From: CAIKOD01 sp035505975 | GTDB taxonomy: Archaea > Halobacteriota > Methanomicrobia > Methanomicrobiales > Methanospirillaceae | Reading direction: 5' to 3' | DNA: 64,000 nucleotides | Assembly: GCA_035505975.1 (NCBI GenBank) | Contig: DATJQJ010000031.1 | Coordinates: 49,126-113,125, forward strand | Shown here: positions 34,318 to 43,462 of the stretch, in pieces | Numbering within the stretch: the stretch's first letter is position 1 | Layout of the letters: each line of letters begins with the position of its first letter | Notes under the pieces: generated by a model | What the model was told of the DNA's origin: nothing | The model's input: only the letters and a program-made list of their open reading frames with translations | The model's database searches: none | Made by a program: the position numbers and the translations under genes

Positions 34318-36000
34318 TCAGGTTTTGGACTGTCTCATGTAGCGTTCACGGAGGCTGTCGAGTGTCTCGATCTCGTGAATGTCCTTATCGTCCCGAATCC
34401 TTACAAACCTCGGGAACCTGAGTGCAAAGCCTGCCGGATAGTTCGGACTTTTCTGAAGCTCAGAATAACCGACCTCGAATACGAGTCCGGGTTCGAACCT
34501 GACCTCTTTTCCCGAGCTGGATATGACGCTGTCTTTGAGGAGAGAATATACCTCGGCAAGTTGCTCGTCAGAGAAACCAGTCGCAACTTTCGAAAGGAGG
34601 ATTAATTCGCCATTATCCTGGCATGCGAGGAGGAAAGAGCCAAAATAGTGGGCCCTTTTTCCTTCTCCCCATTCGGCACCGACGACACCGAGGTCAAGGG
34701 TATCGACCTCAGGCTTGATCTTAATCCAGTTCTTCCCCCTGACCCCGGGTGTATAGGGAGACGTTGCAACCTTGATCATGATGCCTTCGTGACCATTGTC
34801 CAGGGCTTCCTGGTAGAATTGTTCCACCTGCCCGATATCCCCGCTGACAATCTCAGGTGCGACGTGACGGGTGACAGCCATTTCCAGATATTTTCTCCGT
34901 TCGCTCAGGGGAAGGTCGATCAGTGTTTCCCCATCGAGGTACAGGATATCGAAGACATTTGGTACGAGTTTGATCTCTCCAGCCATCTCGCCGACCCCAT
35001 GTTTCCTGCGAAACCTCCGGAGAACATTCTGGAACGGGAGCGGCCTTCCATTCTCGATCGCGATTGCTTCCCCGTCGAGGATCACATCATGGACCGTAGC
35101 ATTATTGAGGGCCTCGATGATATCGGGCAACGCATCGGTCACATCCTCGAGTTTACGGGAATAAAGCCGGGTCTTTGTCCCCGATTTATGGAACTGGAAC
35201 CTGTTTCCGTCGTACTTGTATTCTGCTGCAATGATCCCGTTTTCTTTGATCGCCTGCGATATCGAACCCTGCTGTGCGAGCATCATGCGGACCGGATGAA
35301 AAAGGGAGATGTGCACATCGTGAAGCGCGGGTTCTCCAATCCGTGCCAGTTGTGCGACATATCCGAGGTCGTTAAGCGCCTGCATAGCATGTTCCACGAG
35401 GGCCGGCTCCACGGAAAAGGCCTTTGCCACGGCCTCCCTGATATTTCCCTCCCCGATCCCGATCCTGAGGTCTTCGAGCATGATCCGCGTAAGATACCTC
35501 CCTTCGATGGGACTTGCATTGGCAAGAAGTTTCCTGACGACGAGGAGTTTTTCACGTTGCGAGTTTTTACCGCTGATCGCGGCGATCTTTTCAAATTCGT
35601 GAAATACCTGGACGATCTCAAGGTCCTCTGAAAAAAATGAGGTCTGTTCCTTTCCTGCAAGGAGGATTTCGACCGCGGCTCCGGGATCGCCTGTTTTATT
35701 GACCGTCGCAATAACAGCCTCTCTCTTTGTCCCTGCCACGTATGCAATCCCTTCAAACAGGAGGTTCGGCCCGATTCCCAGTTTCAGGGGGCTCCAGTCG
35801 GGAAAAATCCGCCCCATGATAAAACGGACGAAAACCGCCAGCTCGTCGTCGGAGAGATCGGGGAGGGCCCTGCTGATCAGATCGATCATCTCGAGGCGAC
35901 CTGATAGCCCTTCCAGTTGTTCACAGATCCGGGCAAATTCACGAAAGTGCATGGAATGCCTGCCTAATGTGTAGGGCTTTCGAATAATAAGAGTTCGCAC
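34318..36000 (-). CDS. lig: ATP-dependent DNA ligase
   Basis: 560 residues, the standard archaeal/eukaryal LIG1 core. The N-terminal DNA-binding domain (1-~230; RYLTRIMLEDLRIGIGEG) is followed by the nucleotidyltransferase domain with the adenylated Lys in AEYKYDGNRFQFH (motif I), LDGEAIAIENGRPLPFQ (motif III), EGIMIKVATSPYTPG (motif IV) and GKNWIKIKPEV (motif V), then the OB-fold ending RFPRFVRIRDDKD. It joins Okazaki fragments. Monocistronic. FEN1, its partner in replication, is at 62.5 kb. Confidence 0.94.
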   Translation of the reverse strand: MRTLIIRKPYTLGRHSMHFREFARICEQLEGLSGRLEMIDLISRALPDLSDDELAVFVRFIMGRIFPDWSPLKLGIGPNLLFEGIAYVAGTKREAVIATVNKTGDPGAAVEILLAGKEQTSFFSEDLEIVQVFHEFEKIAAISGKNSQREKLLVVRKLLANASPIEGRYLTRIMLEDLRIGIGEGNIREAVAKAFSVEPALVEHAMQALNDLGYVAQLARIGEPALHDVHISLFHPVRMMLAQQGSISQAIKENGIIAAEYKYDGNRFQFHKSGTKTRLYSRKLEDVTDALPDIIEALNNATVHDVILDGEAIAIENGRPLPFQNVLRRFRRKHGVGEMAGEIKLVPNVFDILYLDGETLIDLPLSERRKYLEMAVTRHVAPEIVSGDIGQVEQFYQEALDNGHEGIMIKVATSPYTPGVRGKNWIKIKPEVDTLDLGVVGAEWGEGKRAHYFGSFLLACQDNGELILLSKVATGFSDEQLAEVYSLLKDSVISSSGKEVRFEPGLVFEVGYSELQKSPNYPAGFALRFPRFVRIRDDKDIHEIETLDSLRERYMRQSKT

Positions 36001-36370
36001 GTATCATGGCTGGTTTCATCAGTATCCGGTCTCCGGTCTCCGGTTGGCTGTGCCGTGTTCGAAAAAAATTCGCTCCCCGGGATATGGTGAGAGACCTGAA
36101 TTCTGGTTGACATGCACGAAAGATTGATCTTCTGACATCACGCAATAATGTGAACGTGGATTTTGCAGGATTTCATCAGACTTGGTATTCGTTTCCGCTA
36201 TCCTCTGAAGATCAGAAGCTCCCTGAGTTTCTTTAAAGGTCCATCGTTAGAAGGTTCCGGTGCAGGGATTCTCATGATACCCCGGGGATAGTATCAGGGT
36301 AGTAAACCTGGATTGGGAGAAATCGGACGATCCATCACCAAAATATTAACTATAAATAGGCTGAAGAGGC
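36001..36370. other. Intergenic region upstream of the helical-repeat gene
   Basis: 370 bp without a gene. A short tandem CCGGTCT repeat occurs near 36026-36043. The end (AATATTAACTATAAATAGG, about 36342-36360) is AT-rich and probably holds the promoter of the next gene. Nothing else recognised. Confidence 0.4.
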
Positions 36371-37573
36371 ATGTACCGTATGGATGAAGAGTGGCAGCCC
36401 GATGCAGTTCTCGACATCAGGATTGCCCATGTTAAGAAGGAATTAATGGAATATGTCGAGAATAATTCGGATAAAATAGACAATAATATTCCGATGTTTT
36501 ACGGGTACGTGCTTTCGGTTATCGAGAGTTCGATCCCTTCCATCAGCGATATTTCCCACGACCGCATGATAGACGAACTGACGGTGAAAGTTCTCGAGGT
36601 GAGCAAGAAATCGGGAGATGTCGAATATATCGAACGCCTTTTCAACTACGCGGTCAGGATGAGGCGTCGCCAGACCGGGCACATGATCTTCGATATCATC
36701 CTCGGCTTCAAACTGATCGATCTCGCAAAATACAACCCTGCAATCGATATCCTGAAAAAATACCGGACTATCGACTCGATAATCTGCACTGCCATCGCAT
36801 ACTGCTATTATATTCTTTCCGAGGAATATCAGGGGGAAGGCCTGCCGCAGGCGAACAGGCGTCCGAGCGAGATGGCCCTTCATGCAAGAGAGCAACTCAT
36901 CGAACTGGCCCGGCTTCGCCCGCCGGTGAACAGGCTGAAGTTCCCGCAGGTTGTCCAGGAACTGAAGGTCAACAAAATTTTCTGGTTCATGACGAGGCTT
37001 GCAATAGACTGGTTCCCTGCGGAAGTCGAATTCCTTAAAATAGGGCTCGAAAAGGCAAAAAAAGATCAAAACCGCGAGATGAGGGGGGAACTCTTAAAAA
37101 TTGCATCCGAGCGGTATTTCAATGACATGTTCTTCCTCCGCGATCTTTACCATTTCAGAATTGAAGCCCGGGATGCGAACGGCGCGACAGCGGTCGTCCG
37201 CCAGATGATGCAGCAGCACCCTGACCAGCTGGAGCCGATCTATTACGGGCTGCAGCTCTCGATCATTTCATCCCAGAATTCTGCTTATGGAAGTTTTCGG
37301 AAAATAGCCGTAGAAAAGAAAATGCCTGAGAACATTCTTCTCCTCCTCGACTTCGCCTTCGAGTTGATCGCAGGAAAACAGTCAGAATCGCTTGCCTGTC
37401 TCGAGGAAATTAAAAGGAGGATCATGTCCAAGAGTCATTACCTGATGCTTGTGGAATACATTGCTGGGGATGTCTTTTCAGATGATGAGAAACGATCGAA
37501 ATCGGCCAAAAAAGCGATTCTCGACTCATTGGACCTCTATTGTATGAAACTCCTGAAAATGAAGTCCGAATGA
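36371..37573 (+). CDS. Hypothetical all-helical (TPR/SEL-like) protein
   Basis: 400 residues, predicted almost entirely alpha-helical and soluble. I do not recognise the family. Segments such as FNYAVRMRRRQTGHMIFDI and LEKAKKDQNREMRGELLKI look like degenerate helical-hairpin repeats, and AVVRQMMQQHPDQLEPIYY resembles one TPR unit. No signal peptide, membrane helix or catalytic motif is visible. The start may be ATG 36371 or 36380. The TATA-like box just upstream supports expression. A protein-protein interaction role is a guess from fold only. Confidence 0.65.
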   Translation: MYRMDEEWQPDAVLDIRIAHVKKELMEYVENNSDKIDNNIPMFYGYVLSVIESSIPSISDISHDRMIDELTVKVLEVSKKSGDVEYIERLFNYAVRMRRRQTGHMIFDIILGFKLIDLAKYNPAIDILKKYRTIDSIICTAIAYCYYILSEEYQGEGLPQANRRPSEMALHAREQLIELARLRPPVNRLKFPQVVQELKVNKIFWFMTRLAIDWFPAEVEFLKIGLEKAKKDQNREMRGELLKIASERYFNDMFFLRDLYHFRIEARDANGATAVVRQMMQQHPDQLEPIYYGLQLSIISSQNSAYGSFRKIAVEKKMPENILLLLDFAFELIAGKQSESLACLEEIKRRIMSKSHYLMLVEYIAGDVFSDDEKRSKSAKKAILDSLDLYCMKLLKMKSE

Positions 37574-37629
37574 GGGGCCGGATAAAATCCGGATTTCCTG
37601 GCACTGTTCTCCAGCATGGATCAGCGCCT

Positions 37630-38418
37630 CTAAAACCTGATCGCTTCAGACCAGCAGGGATTAGGCCCGACTTCGGACGCGACCGTAAGCTTCACCCTGT
37701 CCCTGAAGAGCCCCAGGCCTGTTCTGCCTGATTTTAAAGCGGTATCGGGGGTGTTGTTGATCTCGCTCAAGTGGGCGAGACGGATATGGAATACATCCTC
37801 ACCGAGAGCGGTAATGCATTTCGCGGCGTCAGTGTTCGAGAGGTGCCCGTGCCTCGACCGGATCCGTCGTTTCAGCATCTCGGGGTAGGGCCCGTTCTTC
37901 AGCATTTCAGGGCAGTGATTACTCTCGAGAACAATGGCATCCGAGCGCGAGAGGTATTCCATCATCTGATCGGTGACGGTGCCGGTATCGGTGCAATACC
38001 CGATATGCTCGTGAGAGATGGAGATGTAATAACCGCATGGTTCCCTCGCATCATGAGATATCGGAAAAGCTTCGATGGAAAATTCCCCGACACCAAATGG
38101 TTCGCCATAACGGCAGACCGAAAACCGTAAAGGATTTTTTCCGGTGGGGGGAGTCGAGATGAACGAACTGAGCGTACCTCCGGTGCCGAAAACGGGGACC
38201 CCGAGGCGCCGTGCTAGAGGGCCGAGCCCTTTTACGTGATCTGAATGTTCATGGGTGACTACGATCCCTGCAACGAGTTCGGGATCGGCTCCCGCCTCGT
38301 GCATCCGGCGGAATGTTTCACGAACCGAATGTCCTGCATCGATCAGGATCGCCCCGGCGCTGCCCTCGATATACGTGCAGTTTCCCCGGCTCCCGCTTGC
38401 GAGGGTGATACAACGCAT
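37630..38418 (-). CDS. MBL-fold hydrolase, YycJ/VicX-like
   Basis: 262 residues. The N terminus RCITLASGSRGNCTYIE and metal motif VVTHEHSDHVKGLGPLARR are diagnostic of the YycJ-type MBL group, followed by FPISHDAREPCGY, YCTDTGTVTD and LESNHC, and RHGHLSNTDAAKCI. All His/Asp ligands are present. Bacterial relatives are nucleases linked to DNA repair; the archaeal role is not established. It is monocistronic, with repeat copy E upstream of its start. Confidence 0.85.
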   Translation of the reverse strand: MRCITLASGSRGNCTYIEGSAGAILIDAGHSVRETFRRMHEAGADPELVAGIVVTHEHSDHVKGLGPLARRLGVPVFGTGGTLSSFISTPPTGKNPLRFSVCRYGEPFGVGEFSIEAFPISHDAREPCGYYISISHEHIGYCTDTGTVTDQMMEYLSRSDAIVLESNHCPEMLKNGPYPEMLKRRIRSRHGHLSNTDAAKCITALGEDVFHIRLAHLSEINNTPDTALKSGRTGLGLFRDRVKLTVASEVGPNPCWSEAIRF

Positions 38419-38469
38419 AGTAGAGTACCTTGGTCTTTTGAACCTTTATACATGCGGAACTACTAACCG

Positions 38470-38656
38470 GAGAGGGGACCTCAGGGGAGTCTTGGATTGG
38501 GTTTTCTTTGGTTACCCAATTGCGCGTTCAATGCTCACGGGTTCCACTGGCAGAGTCATAGCTATAGGCCGTTGTATAGAGAGCCCCGGGAGCATCAGAT
38601 TACCGTAATTTCACAGGAAAATCATCAAAATAAAGAATATCAACAAATAGAAAAGG
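38470..38656 (-). repeat. Dispersed intergenic repeat, copy E (degenerate)
   Basis: In the 355-bp gap between the MBL gene and the next minus-strand gene. Read on the minus strand it keeps the outer AT-rich block (GTTGATATTCTTTATTTTGA), TGATGATTTTCC, and the junction TAATCTGATGCTCCCGGGGC, but the GC core after GGGGCTC is lost or replaced. It is the most decayed of the five copies. Confidence 0.55.
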
Positions 38657-38773
38657 CTGATTGGATATATGATGTTTGCAAAGTCCGAGGTAATCTTTTT
38701 TGTAAAAAGAACTCCTGGAACGTGAATAAACAAAACAGGGTCAGATCGTTTATTCTTCTAACAAAGCCCCCCA

Positions 38774-39139
38774 TCAGGGGGATTTTTCCGGCAATTGCGC
38801 TGAAGAAAGGATATCGTTTAAAAGAGCCGGTCCAAGCAGTTTCTCTGCATCCTCACGGTAGCGTTCATTCAACATGGCGAGAAATCTGACAGTCCCCTTC
38901 CGCGTCGTGGCGATCCCGACACGCTCGACCCTCGTGACCAGGTCTTCCTCTTCCATCACGGCAAAAAAGGGGAGCACGTAATAGTGGGGGACGTCGAGGA
39001 ACTCCGCAAGTCGCCTGGTGGTGGGGAATTTTATATAAATCCCAAATTCCGTGAACGACAACTGGATATTCCTCTCGTGCATGACCTGTATTTTTACGGC
39101 TGCCTCGAAAAGGAGATCGATCGATAATGCAGTCGCCAT
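38774..39139 (-). CDS. Small conserved archaeal protein, possible winged helix
   Basis: 121 residues. Predicted helices with LAEFLDVPHYYVLPFFAVMEEEDL and VERVGIATTRKGTVRFLAML read like a winged-helix domain: a recognition-helix-like segment, then a beta wing with T-R-K-G. No known family name comes to mind. It could be a DNA-binding regulator. It is on the same strand as the next small gene, 164 bp apart. Confidence 0.6.
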   Translation of the reverse strand: MATALSIDLLFEAAVKIQVMHERNIQLSFTEFGIYIKFPTTRRLAEFLDVPHYYVLPFFAVMEEEDLVTRVERVGIATTRKGTVRFLAMLNERYREDAEKLLGPALLNDILSSAQLPEKSP

Positions 39140-39303
39140 AGTCAGCTACGTTGTACCGGTCATCTTCTTTATAATCCTGCTCTTTTTCATTTGCCAACCG
39201 GTGTCCCGGACAAAGGGGTAGCCGGAAGCATGCACACCGATGAGATTTACCTGGACCCTTCAGTTGATGGTCCGAAAAAAAAAGATTTTCGGGGTTTTCC
39301 GCT

Positions 39304-39516
39304 TCAGTGCCCGATTTTCTTCTTCTCGTCGTCAGGGACCGGCTCGAAATAGACGATTTTCGCGCCGATGTCCTTTGCGATCTGTTCGATCTCCAGTTTT
39401 CTGAAATGAGTCGCCTCGATCCTGACTTCAGTCCCGGTTACTGCCACGATCCGATACTTGGGCTGCTTAACCCCTTCACCGACCTTTTGTCGTTCCCGAA
39501 CATAGATAGTTGTCAT
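39304..39516 (-). CDS. Small conserved hypothetical protein (70 aa)
   Basis: 70 residues, beta-alpha-beta in appearance: TTIYVRERQKVGEGVKQPKY, a strand RIVAVTGTEVRIEATHF, then a helix LEIEQIAKDIGAKIVYFEP. The compact, charged, well-folded pattern and good coding character suggest a real gene. It is divergent from the kinase-fold gene at 39594. Function unknown. Confidence 0.65.
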   Translation of the reverse strand: MTTIYVRERQKVGEGVKQPKYRIVAVTGTEVRIEATHFRKLEIEQIAKDIGAKIVYFEPVPDDEKKKIGH

Positions 39517-39593
39517 AAATTTACCTGCTGATATATCAACTGGTTTATCACTAATCTATTATCATTGCGATATATAAAACTGATCGTCATACT

Positions 39594-40403
39594 ATGCACA
39601 AGCGTTTTGAGCTGACCAATAAGATGCAGGGAGAATCCCTTGCCCGTAAAAGTCTTCTCCGGGCGTACAGGGACCGGCCACGACTCCGTCTTCTTCCAGA
39701 ACTCAATGTCGTGAAAATCGGGGGCCACGGTATCATCGATTACGGTAGGGAGGTATTACTTCCTCTTGTCGAGGAGATCGGAAGGCTGTCGGCCACCAAT
39801 AAAATGCTCGTCGTCACGGGGGGCGGCGTCCGCGTCCGTCACATCCTCGACATCGGGCTCGACCTCGGCATGCCCACCGGTGTCCTTGCGGAACTAGCCG
39901 GGAAAGTCAGCGAACAGAATGCCATAATGCTGTCGATCCTCCTTTCGCGGTGGCATGGGGTGAGGATTCATACCGGTGATCTCCTCGATCTTCCTAATCA
40001 GCTCTATTTAGGGACCCTGCCTGTCATGCAGGGAACCCCGCCCTACGGGCTCTACGAACATCCCGGGGAATTTGGCGCTATCCCGCCTCACCGGACTGAT
40101 ACCGGAGCATTTCTCGCGGCTGAGGTGCTCGGGGCAAAATGCTGCATCCTCTTAAAAAATGTTGACGGCCTGTACAAGGAAGACCCGTTCAAAAACCCGG
40201 ATGCAGAATTCATCAGGGATATCAGTGCACCCGATCTTCTTGCCATGGATCTCGATGACATGGTTGTCGAACCAATGGTGGTGAAACTGCTCCCCGATGC
40301 AAGGAACCTTCGTGAAATAAGGATTATCAACGGCCATATACCCGGCAACCTCGAAAAAGCGCTGAACGGGGAAAAGACTGGTACAGTGATTCGTGCCGAA
40401 TAA
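39594..40403 (+). CDS. Amino-acid-kinase-fold protein, molybdenum storage protein (MosA/B)-like
   Basis: 269 residues. Uridylate-kinase-like core: NVVKIGGHGIIDYG (phosphate loop), LVVTGGGVRVRHILDIG, and CCILLKNVDGLYKEDPF near the nucleotide site. The long N-terminal extension and the RTDTGAFLAAEVLGAKC region fit MosA/MosB, which store molybdate or tungstate with ATP, better than UMP kinase. The neighbouring molybdate permease (MOT1) and tungstate ABC transporter support a Mo/W role. ATG 39624 is an alternative start. Enzyme activity is not proven. Confidence 0.7.
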   Translation: MHKRFELTNKMQGESLARKSLLRAYRDRPRLRLLPELNVVKIGGHGIIDYGREVLLPLVEEIGRLSATNKMLVVTGGGVRVRHILDIGLDLGMPTGVLAELAGKVSEQNAIMLSILLSRWHGVRIHTGDLLDLPNQLYLGTLPVMQGTPPYGLYEHPGEFGAIPPHRTDTGAFLAAEVLGAKCCILLKNVDGLYKEDPFKNPDAEFIRDISAPDLLAMDLDDMVVEPMVVKLLPDARNLREIRIINGHIPGNLEKALNGEKTGTVIRAE

Positions 40404-40408
40404 TAGTG

Positions 40409-40903
40409 TCAGTCTTTATCGATGAACCTCCGGTCTGCCTTCGCTTCTTTGATGGCATCACTGTTCTTCAGCCAGCCCGAGGACTCCCGGGGGTGGCAGT
40501 CGAACTCGGGGATGTAGGGTTTGATATCGATCAGGGGAGTCCCGTCGATGATATCGATATCCTCGATATCGAGAGTGCAGTCATGGACTCCGGTCAGTTT
40601 CACGATCGATATGCCCAGGGGATTCGGCCTCCGCGGCGCCCTGGTCGAGAATACACCCCGGGGAATGGTATCGAGAAACGGCGTTACTTCCAGGTTGTAG
40701 CCATGGGACCGGTGAAAATGGTAGATGAGGTAAATCCGGGAAAATCCTGCAAGGTCTCTGAGCCCCTCCATATACTCTGAAAAGACCGTTACCGATCCAC
40801 GTACACCAGTCGCATAACAAGGCTGGATCGGCATCCCCTCCCCGGTTTTCCAGGGCGAATGGATCGTGCCGATCGGGACGAACCTGATATCTCCGGTCAT
40901 CAT
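40409..40903 (-). CDS. trmO: tRNA N6-threonylcarbamoyladenosine methyltransferase, TrmO/TsaA family
   Basis: 164 residues, a single beta-barrel TsaA-like domain. The starting FVPIGTIHSPW, the RGVFSTRAPRRPNPLGIS signature and DIKPYIPEFDCHPRESSGW at the C terminus are typical. It uses SAM to N6-methylate t6A37 in tRNA. It is convergent with the MoSto-like gene (5 bp gap) and lies 31 bp downstream of the MOT1 gene on the same strand. Confidence 0.85.
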   Translation of the reverse strand: MMTGDIRFVPIGTIHSPWKTGEGMPIQPCYATGVRGSVTVFSEYMEGLRDLAGFSRIYLIYHFHRSHGYNLEVTPFLDTIPRGVFSTRAPRRPNPLGISIVKLTGVHDCTLDIEDIDIIDGTPLIDIKPYIPEFDCHPRESSGWLKNSDAIKEAKADRRFIDKD

Positions 40904-40934
40904 CTCACTTCATCCATATTCCATTTCCAGGTAT

Positions 40935-42053
40935 TCAGGTCTGCATGTTCTTTTGCTTTTTTCGACCGCGGACAATAAGGAGGTATGCAATCGCCATTCC
41001 CGCAAGGAATGCCGCGATCATGGAAAAGATGGCGAGGACGCCCGTTACGAACGTGGTCACATATGAGTCCGTTTTCAGGCCATGCTTTCCCATTTCCAGT
41101 GCGACGAATACCAGGAGGGCCCCGTAAAACCCGGGCGATATGAGTTCCTGAAATGCGGGGCCTGCGAAGAGGAGGGCAATCGCAAGGAAGACCATTCCCG
41201 CAAAGATATTGGCCCCTCCGGTCCTTGCCCCGAACCGGTATTGTGCAGCGAACCCGCCCGCCCCATGGCACATGGGAAATCCACCGAAAGGCACCGAGAC
41301 GAGGTTCATCACCCCGATCGTCCTTGAAAGATTACGGGGAGGGATGTCATGGGAGAACAGGTCCTTTGAGAGAAGTGATGTCGCAAGGATCGCATTGGTC
41401 ACCGTAATGATGGCCTGAGGTACGACGAGTTCCGGGACGGCCCTGAAAAAATCTCCTGGCGAGGGGATTACCAGGCTTTGCGGGATTTGGAGCAGGTATA
41501 TCTCGGGGATCCCGTTGATTAAAATCCCGATAAGGACGGCGATCAGGATGAGGACGAGAGCCGATACATCGGGAATTTTTCCGAGATACGAGATGGCGAA
41601 AACGACGAGGATCAACGCCACCCCGACGGCAAAAAACATCGGGTCCTTGACCATAAATTCCCCTGCGGATTTGAGCAGCAGGAGGGCAAGGCCCAGCTGG
41701 ATGCCCCGTATTACCGGGTCGGGAACATAGCGGTTGATATATTCCATCCATCTCCCGAAACCAAGGAAGAAAAACATCAGGCCGAGGAGGATCCCTGCTG
41801 CTGCAAGCTCGGGCCCGGCAAGGACGCTTGAAATTGCCACGACCGCAACGACTTTCATCGGCTCTATCGGCACGGGCAGCCGGTAATACAGGCCGGTAAT
41901 CACAAACCATATACCAAAAAACAGGAGGATCATCCCGAGATTTAAATGGCAGACGAGGGCGGCGGCAAACATAAGAGGGATGATCGTCCCAAAATCCCCG
42001 AAAGCTCCAGCGAGCTCGGATACGTTGAATTTTAACGGTACCTTTTCTTCCAT
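40935..42053 (-). CDS. Molybdate/sulfate permease, MOT1 family
   Basis: 372 residues, about 10-11 membrane helices. Two family motifs are clear: ELAGAFGDFGTIIPL near the N terminus and VPFGGFPMCHGAGGFAAQYR in the second half, both typical of MOT1-type high-affinity molybdate transporters. The C terminus is basic. The MoSto-like gene downstream and the tupABC genes upstream put it in a Mo/W cluster. No regulatory motif is recognised in the 218-bp 5' gap. Confidence 0.85.
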   Translation of the reverse strand: MEEKVPLKFNVSELAGAFGDFGTIIPLMFAAALVCHLNLGMILLFFGIWFVITGLYYRLPVPIEPMKVVAVVAISSVLAGPELAAAGILLGLMFFFLGFGRWMEYINRYVPDPVIRGIQLGLALLLLKSAGEFMVKDPMFFAVGVALILVVFAISYLGKIPDVSALVLILIAVLIGILINGIPEIYLLQIPQSLVIPSPGDFFRAVPELVVPQAIITVTNAILATSLLSKDLFSHDIPPRNLSRTIGVMNLVSVPFGGFPMCHGAGGFAAQYRFGARTGGANIFAGMVFLAIALLFAGPAFQELISPGFYGALLVFVALEMGKHGLKTDSYVTTFVTGVLAIFSMIAAFLAGMAIAYLLIVRGRKKQKNMQT

Positions 42054-42271
42054 GGCCCGGCCCCTGGTATAATGGTTATCGGATAAAAATTACCTTCTCA
42101 TTGGTATTATAGGGTCTTGACCATCAACAGGCTTCGTCATTACCAATCATTGCTTTTTGCCCTTTCCCCAGATTTACACTCCATGACAGGATCAGCCTGG
42201 CATCCGGCCTTCCATTTAGCCAAAAAATGTCCTATTTATTGAGAATAACCCAAAAAATCAGAGCAGGAATT

Positions 42272-43429
42272 TTAGTCCCCTTTCTTTTTCCAGACGTGGA
42301 GGACCCACAGGAACGACATCACGGTCGCTACCACCGTTGATACGACAAGGAGCGGGAGGTACCACCACTGGCTTGCCATCGTCCCCTCCATAATCCCGCT
42401 GCCTGCGATAGTGGCGATAGTGTTCGGGACCAGGAATGCCGTGCCAAGCACGGTCAGATATGCCGTTACGAGCGCGAACCGGTTATTCAGGCTCTGGAGC
42501 TGGTTGTTGTAAATGCTCTGCATCACTTCGAGGCCGGAGGCGAGGACATTCGACATCTGCTCAGAAAGCTCGATGTGCCGGTCGATATTGTCTGACAGGA
42601 TCCCGATCCTGCCGAGCAGCCGTTCATCATCGGTGATAAGGTCAGAATCGCCGTATCTTAAGGATTCTATGACGTCTTTCGTTGCCCACAGGACGTTTAA
42701 GTAATTGATAAGCACGTGTTTCATGCTGTAGATATCCCGTGCGATCTGTTTCTTGCTGATGTTTTCTTCGATCAGCGATTTACTGATGCTGTCCCCGTGC
42801 GCCTCGATCCCCCTCAGATATTCGAAATTCCGGTCATTGTTTTCATCTATGATCCGTTCGAGCACAAGGGTCACCCTGTCCGGCGTGTTGTGCGCGACAA
42901 TTTTTTTCAGGAACGGCTGGGCATATCTTGAGAACTTGAGGAGCCTGTTCATCCCTTCCCTATGGATCGTTACGATGAAATTTCCCCGGATCAGGATGAT
43001 AATCGGATGGACCGCAAGGTCGTACTCGGTCAGGGAAGCTGCGGGGAGCATGATTCCGAGTTCGAGATCATAGTCCTCGTATGAAGAATAAAAACCTGAG
43101 AGAAGCTTCTGGTATGGGATCCGCTGGAACCCCATGGCCGAACCAATCCCCTCCAATTCGGATTCCAGGTCCTTCACGGTGAAATCAACCCATCCAACCG
43201 CAGAATCCCGGACCGCAGCAAGGTAGTCTTTCGCAAGCGTACTGGAAATCCTCTCGGTTTTCCCTCCTTCCTTAAGCGTCACGCAAAAACTGGACTCTTC
43301 GTTCAGAAGGCAAAAGGTCGGTTCTTCGGGTCCCGCCGGCGGGACTGCACCAGGTTCCATGACGAATTCTCCCTTACTCATATCTGGGGACTGCAATGAG
43401 ATAATTGAGTATCCCGTGGTCTCCCCCAA
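42272..43429 (-). CDS. CorA-like divalent cation transporter lacking the GMN motif
   Basis: 385 residues. The large N-terminal cytosolic domain, a long helical stalk (about 200-320) and two C-terminal membrane helices match CorA. The conserved GMN at the end of TM1 is absent: the stretch reads FLVPNTIATIAGSGIM. The PNTIATI segment is the recognisable TM1 remnant. The loss of GMN makes Mg2+ selectivity doubtful; a different ion or a regulatory role is possible. It is flanked by Mo/W genes on the same strand. Confidence 0.78.
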   Translation of the reverse strand: MGETTGYSIISLQSPDMSKGEFVMEPGAVPPAGPEEPTFCLLNEESSFCVTLKEGGKTERISSTLAKDYLAAVRDSAVGWVDFTVKDLESELEGIGSAMGFQRIPYQKLLSGFYSSYEDYDLELGIMLPAASLTEYDLAVHPIIILIRGNFIVTIHREGMNRLLKFSRYAQPFLKKIVAHNTPDRVTLVLERIIDENNDRNFEYLRGIEAHGDSISKSLIEENISKKQIARDIYSMKHVLINYLNVLWATKDVIESLRYGDSDLITDDERLLGRIGILSDNIDRHIELSEQMSNVLASGLEVMQSIYNNQLQSLNNRFALVTAYLTVLGTAFLVPNTIATIAGSGIMEGTMASQWWYLPLLVVSTVVATVMSFLWVLHVWKKKGD

Positions 43430-43462
43430 TCGTCTTAAAAAAACAGGAAAAATTTGAGATGT

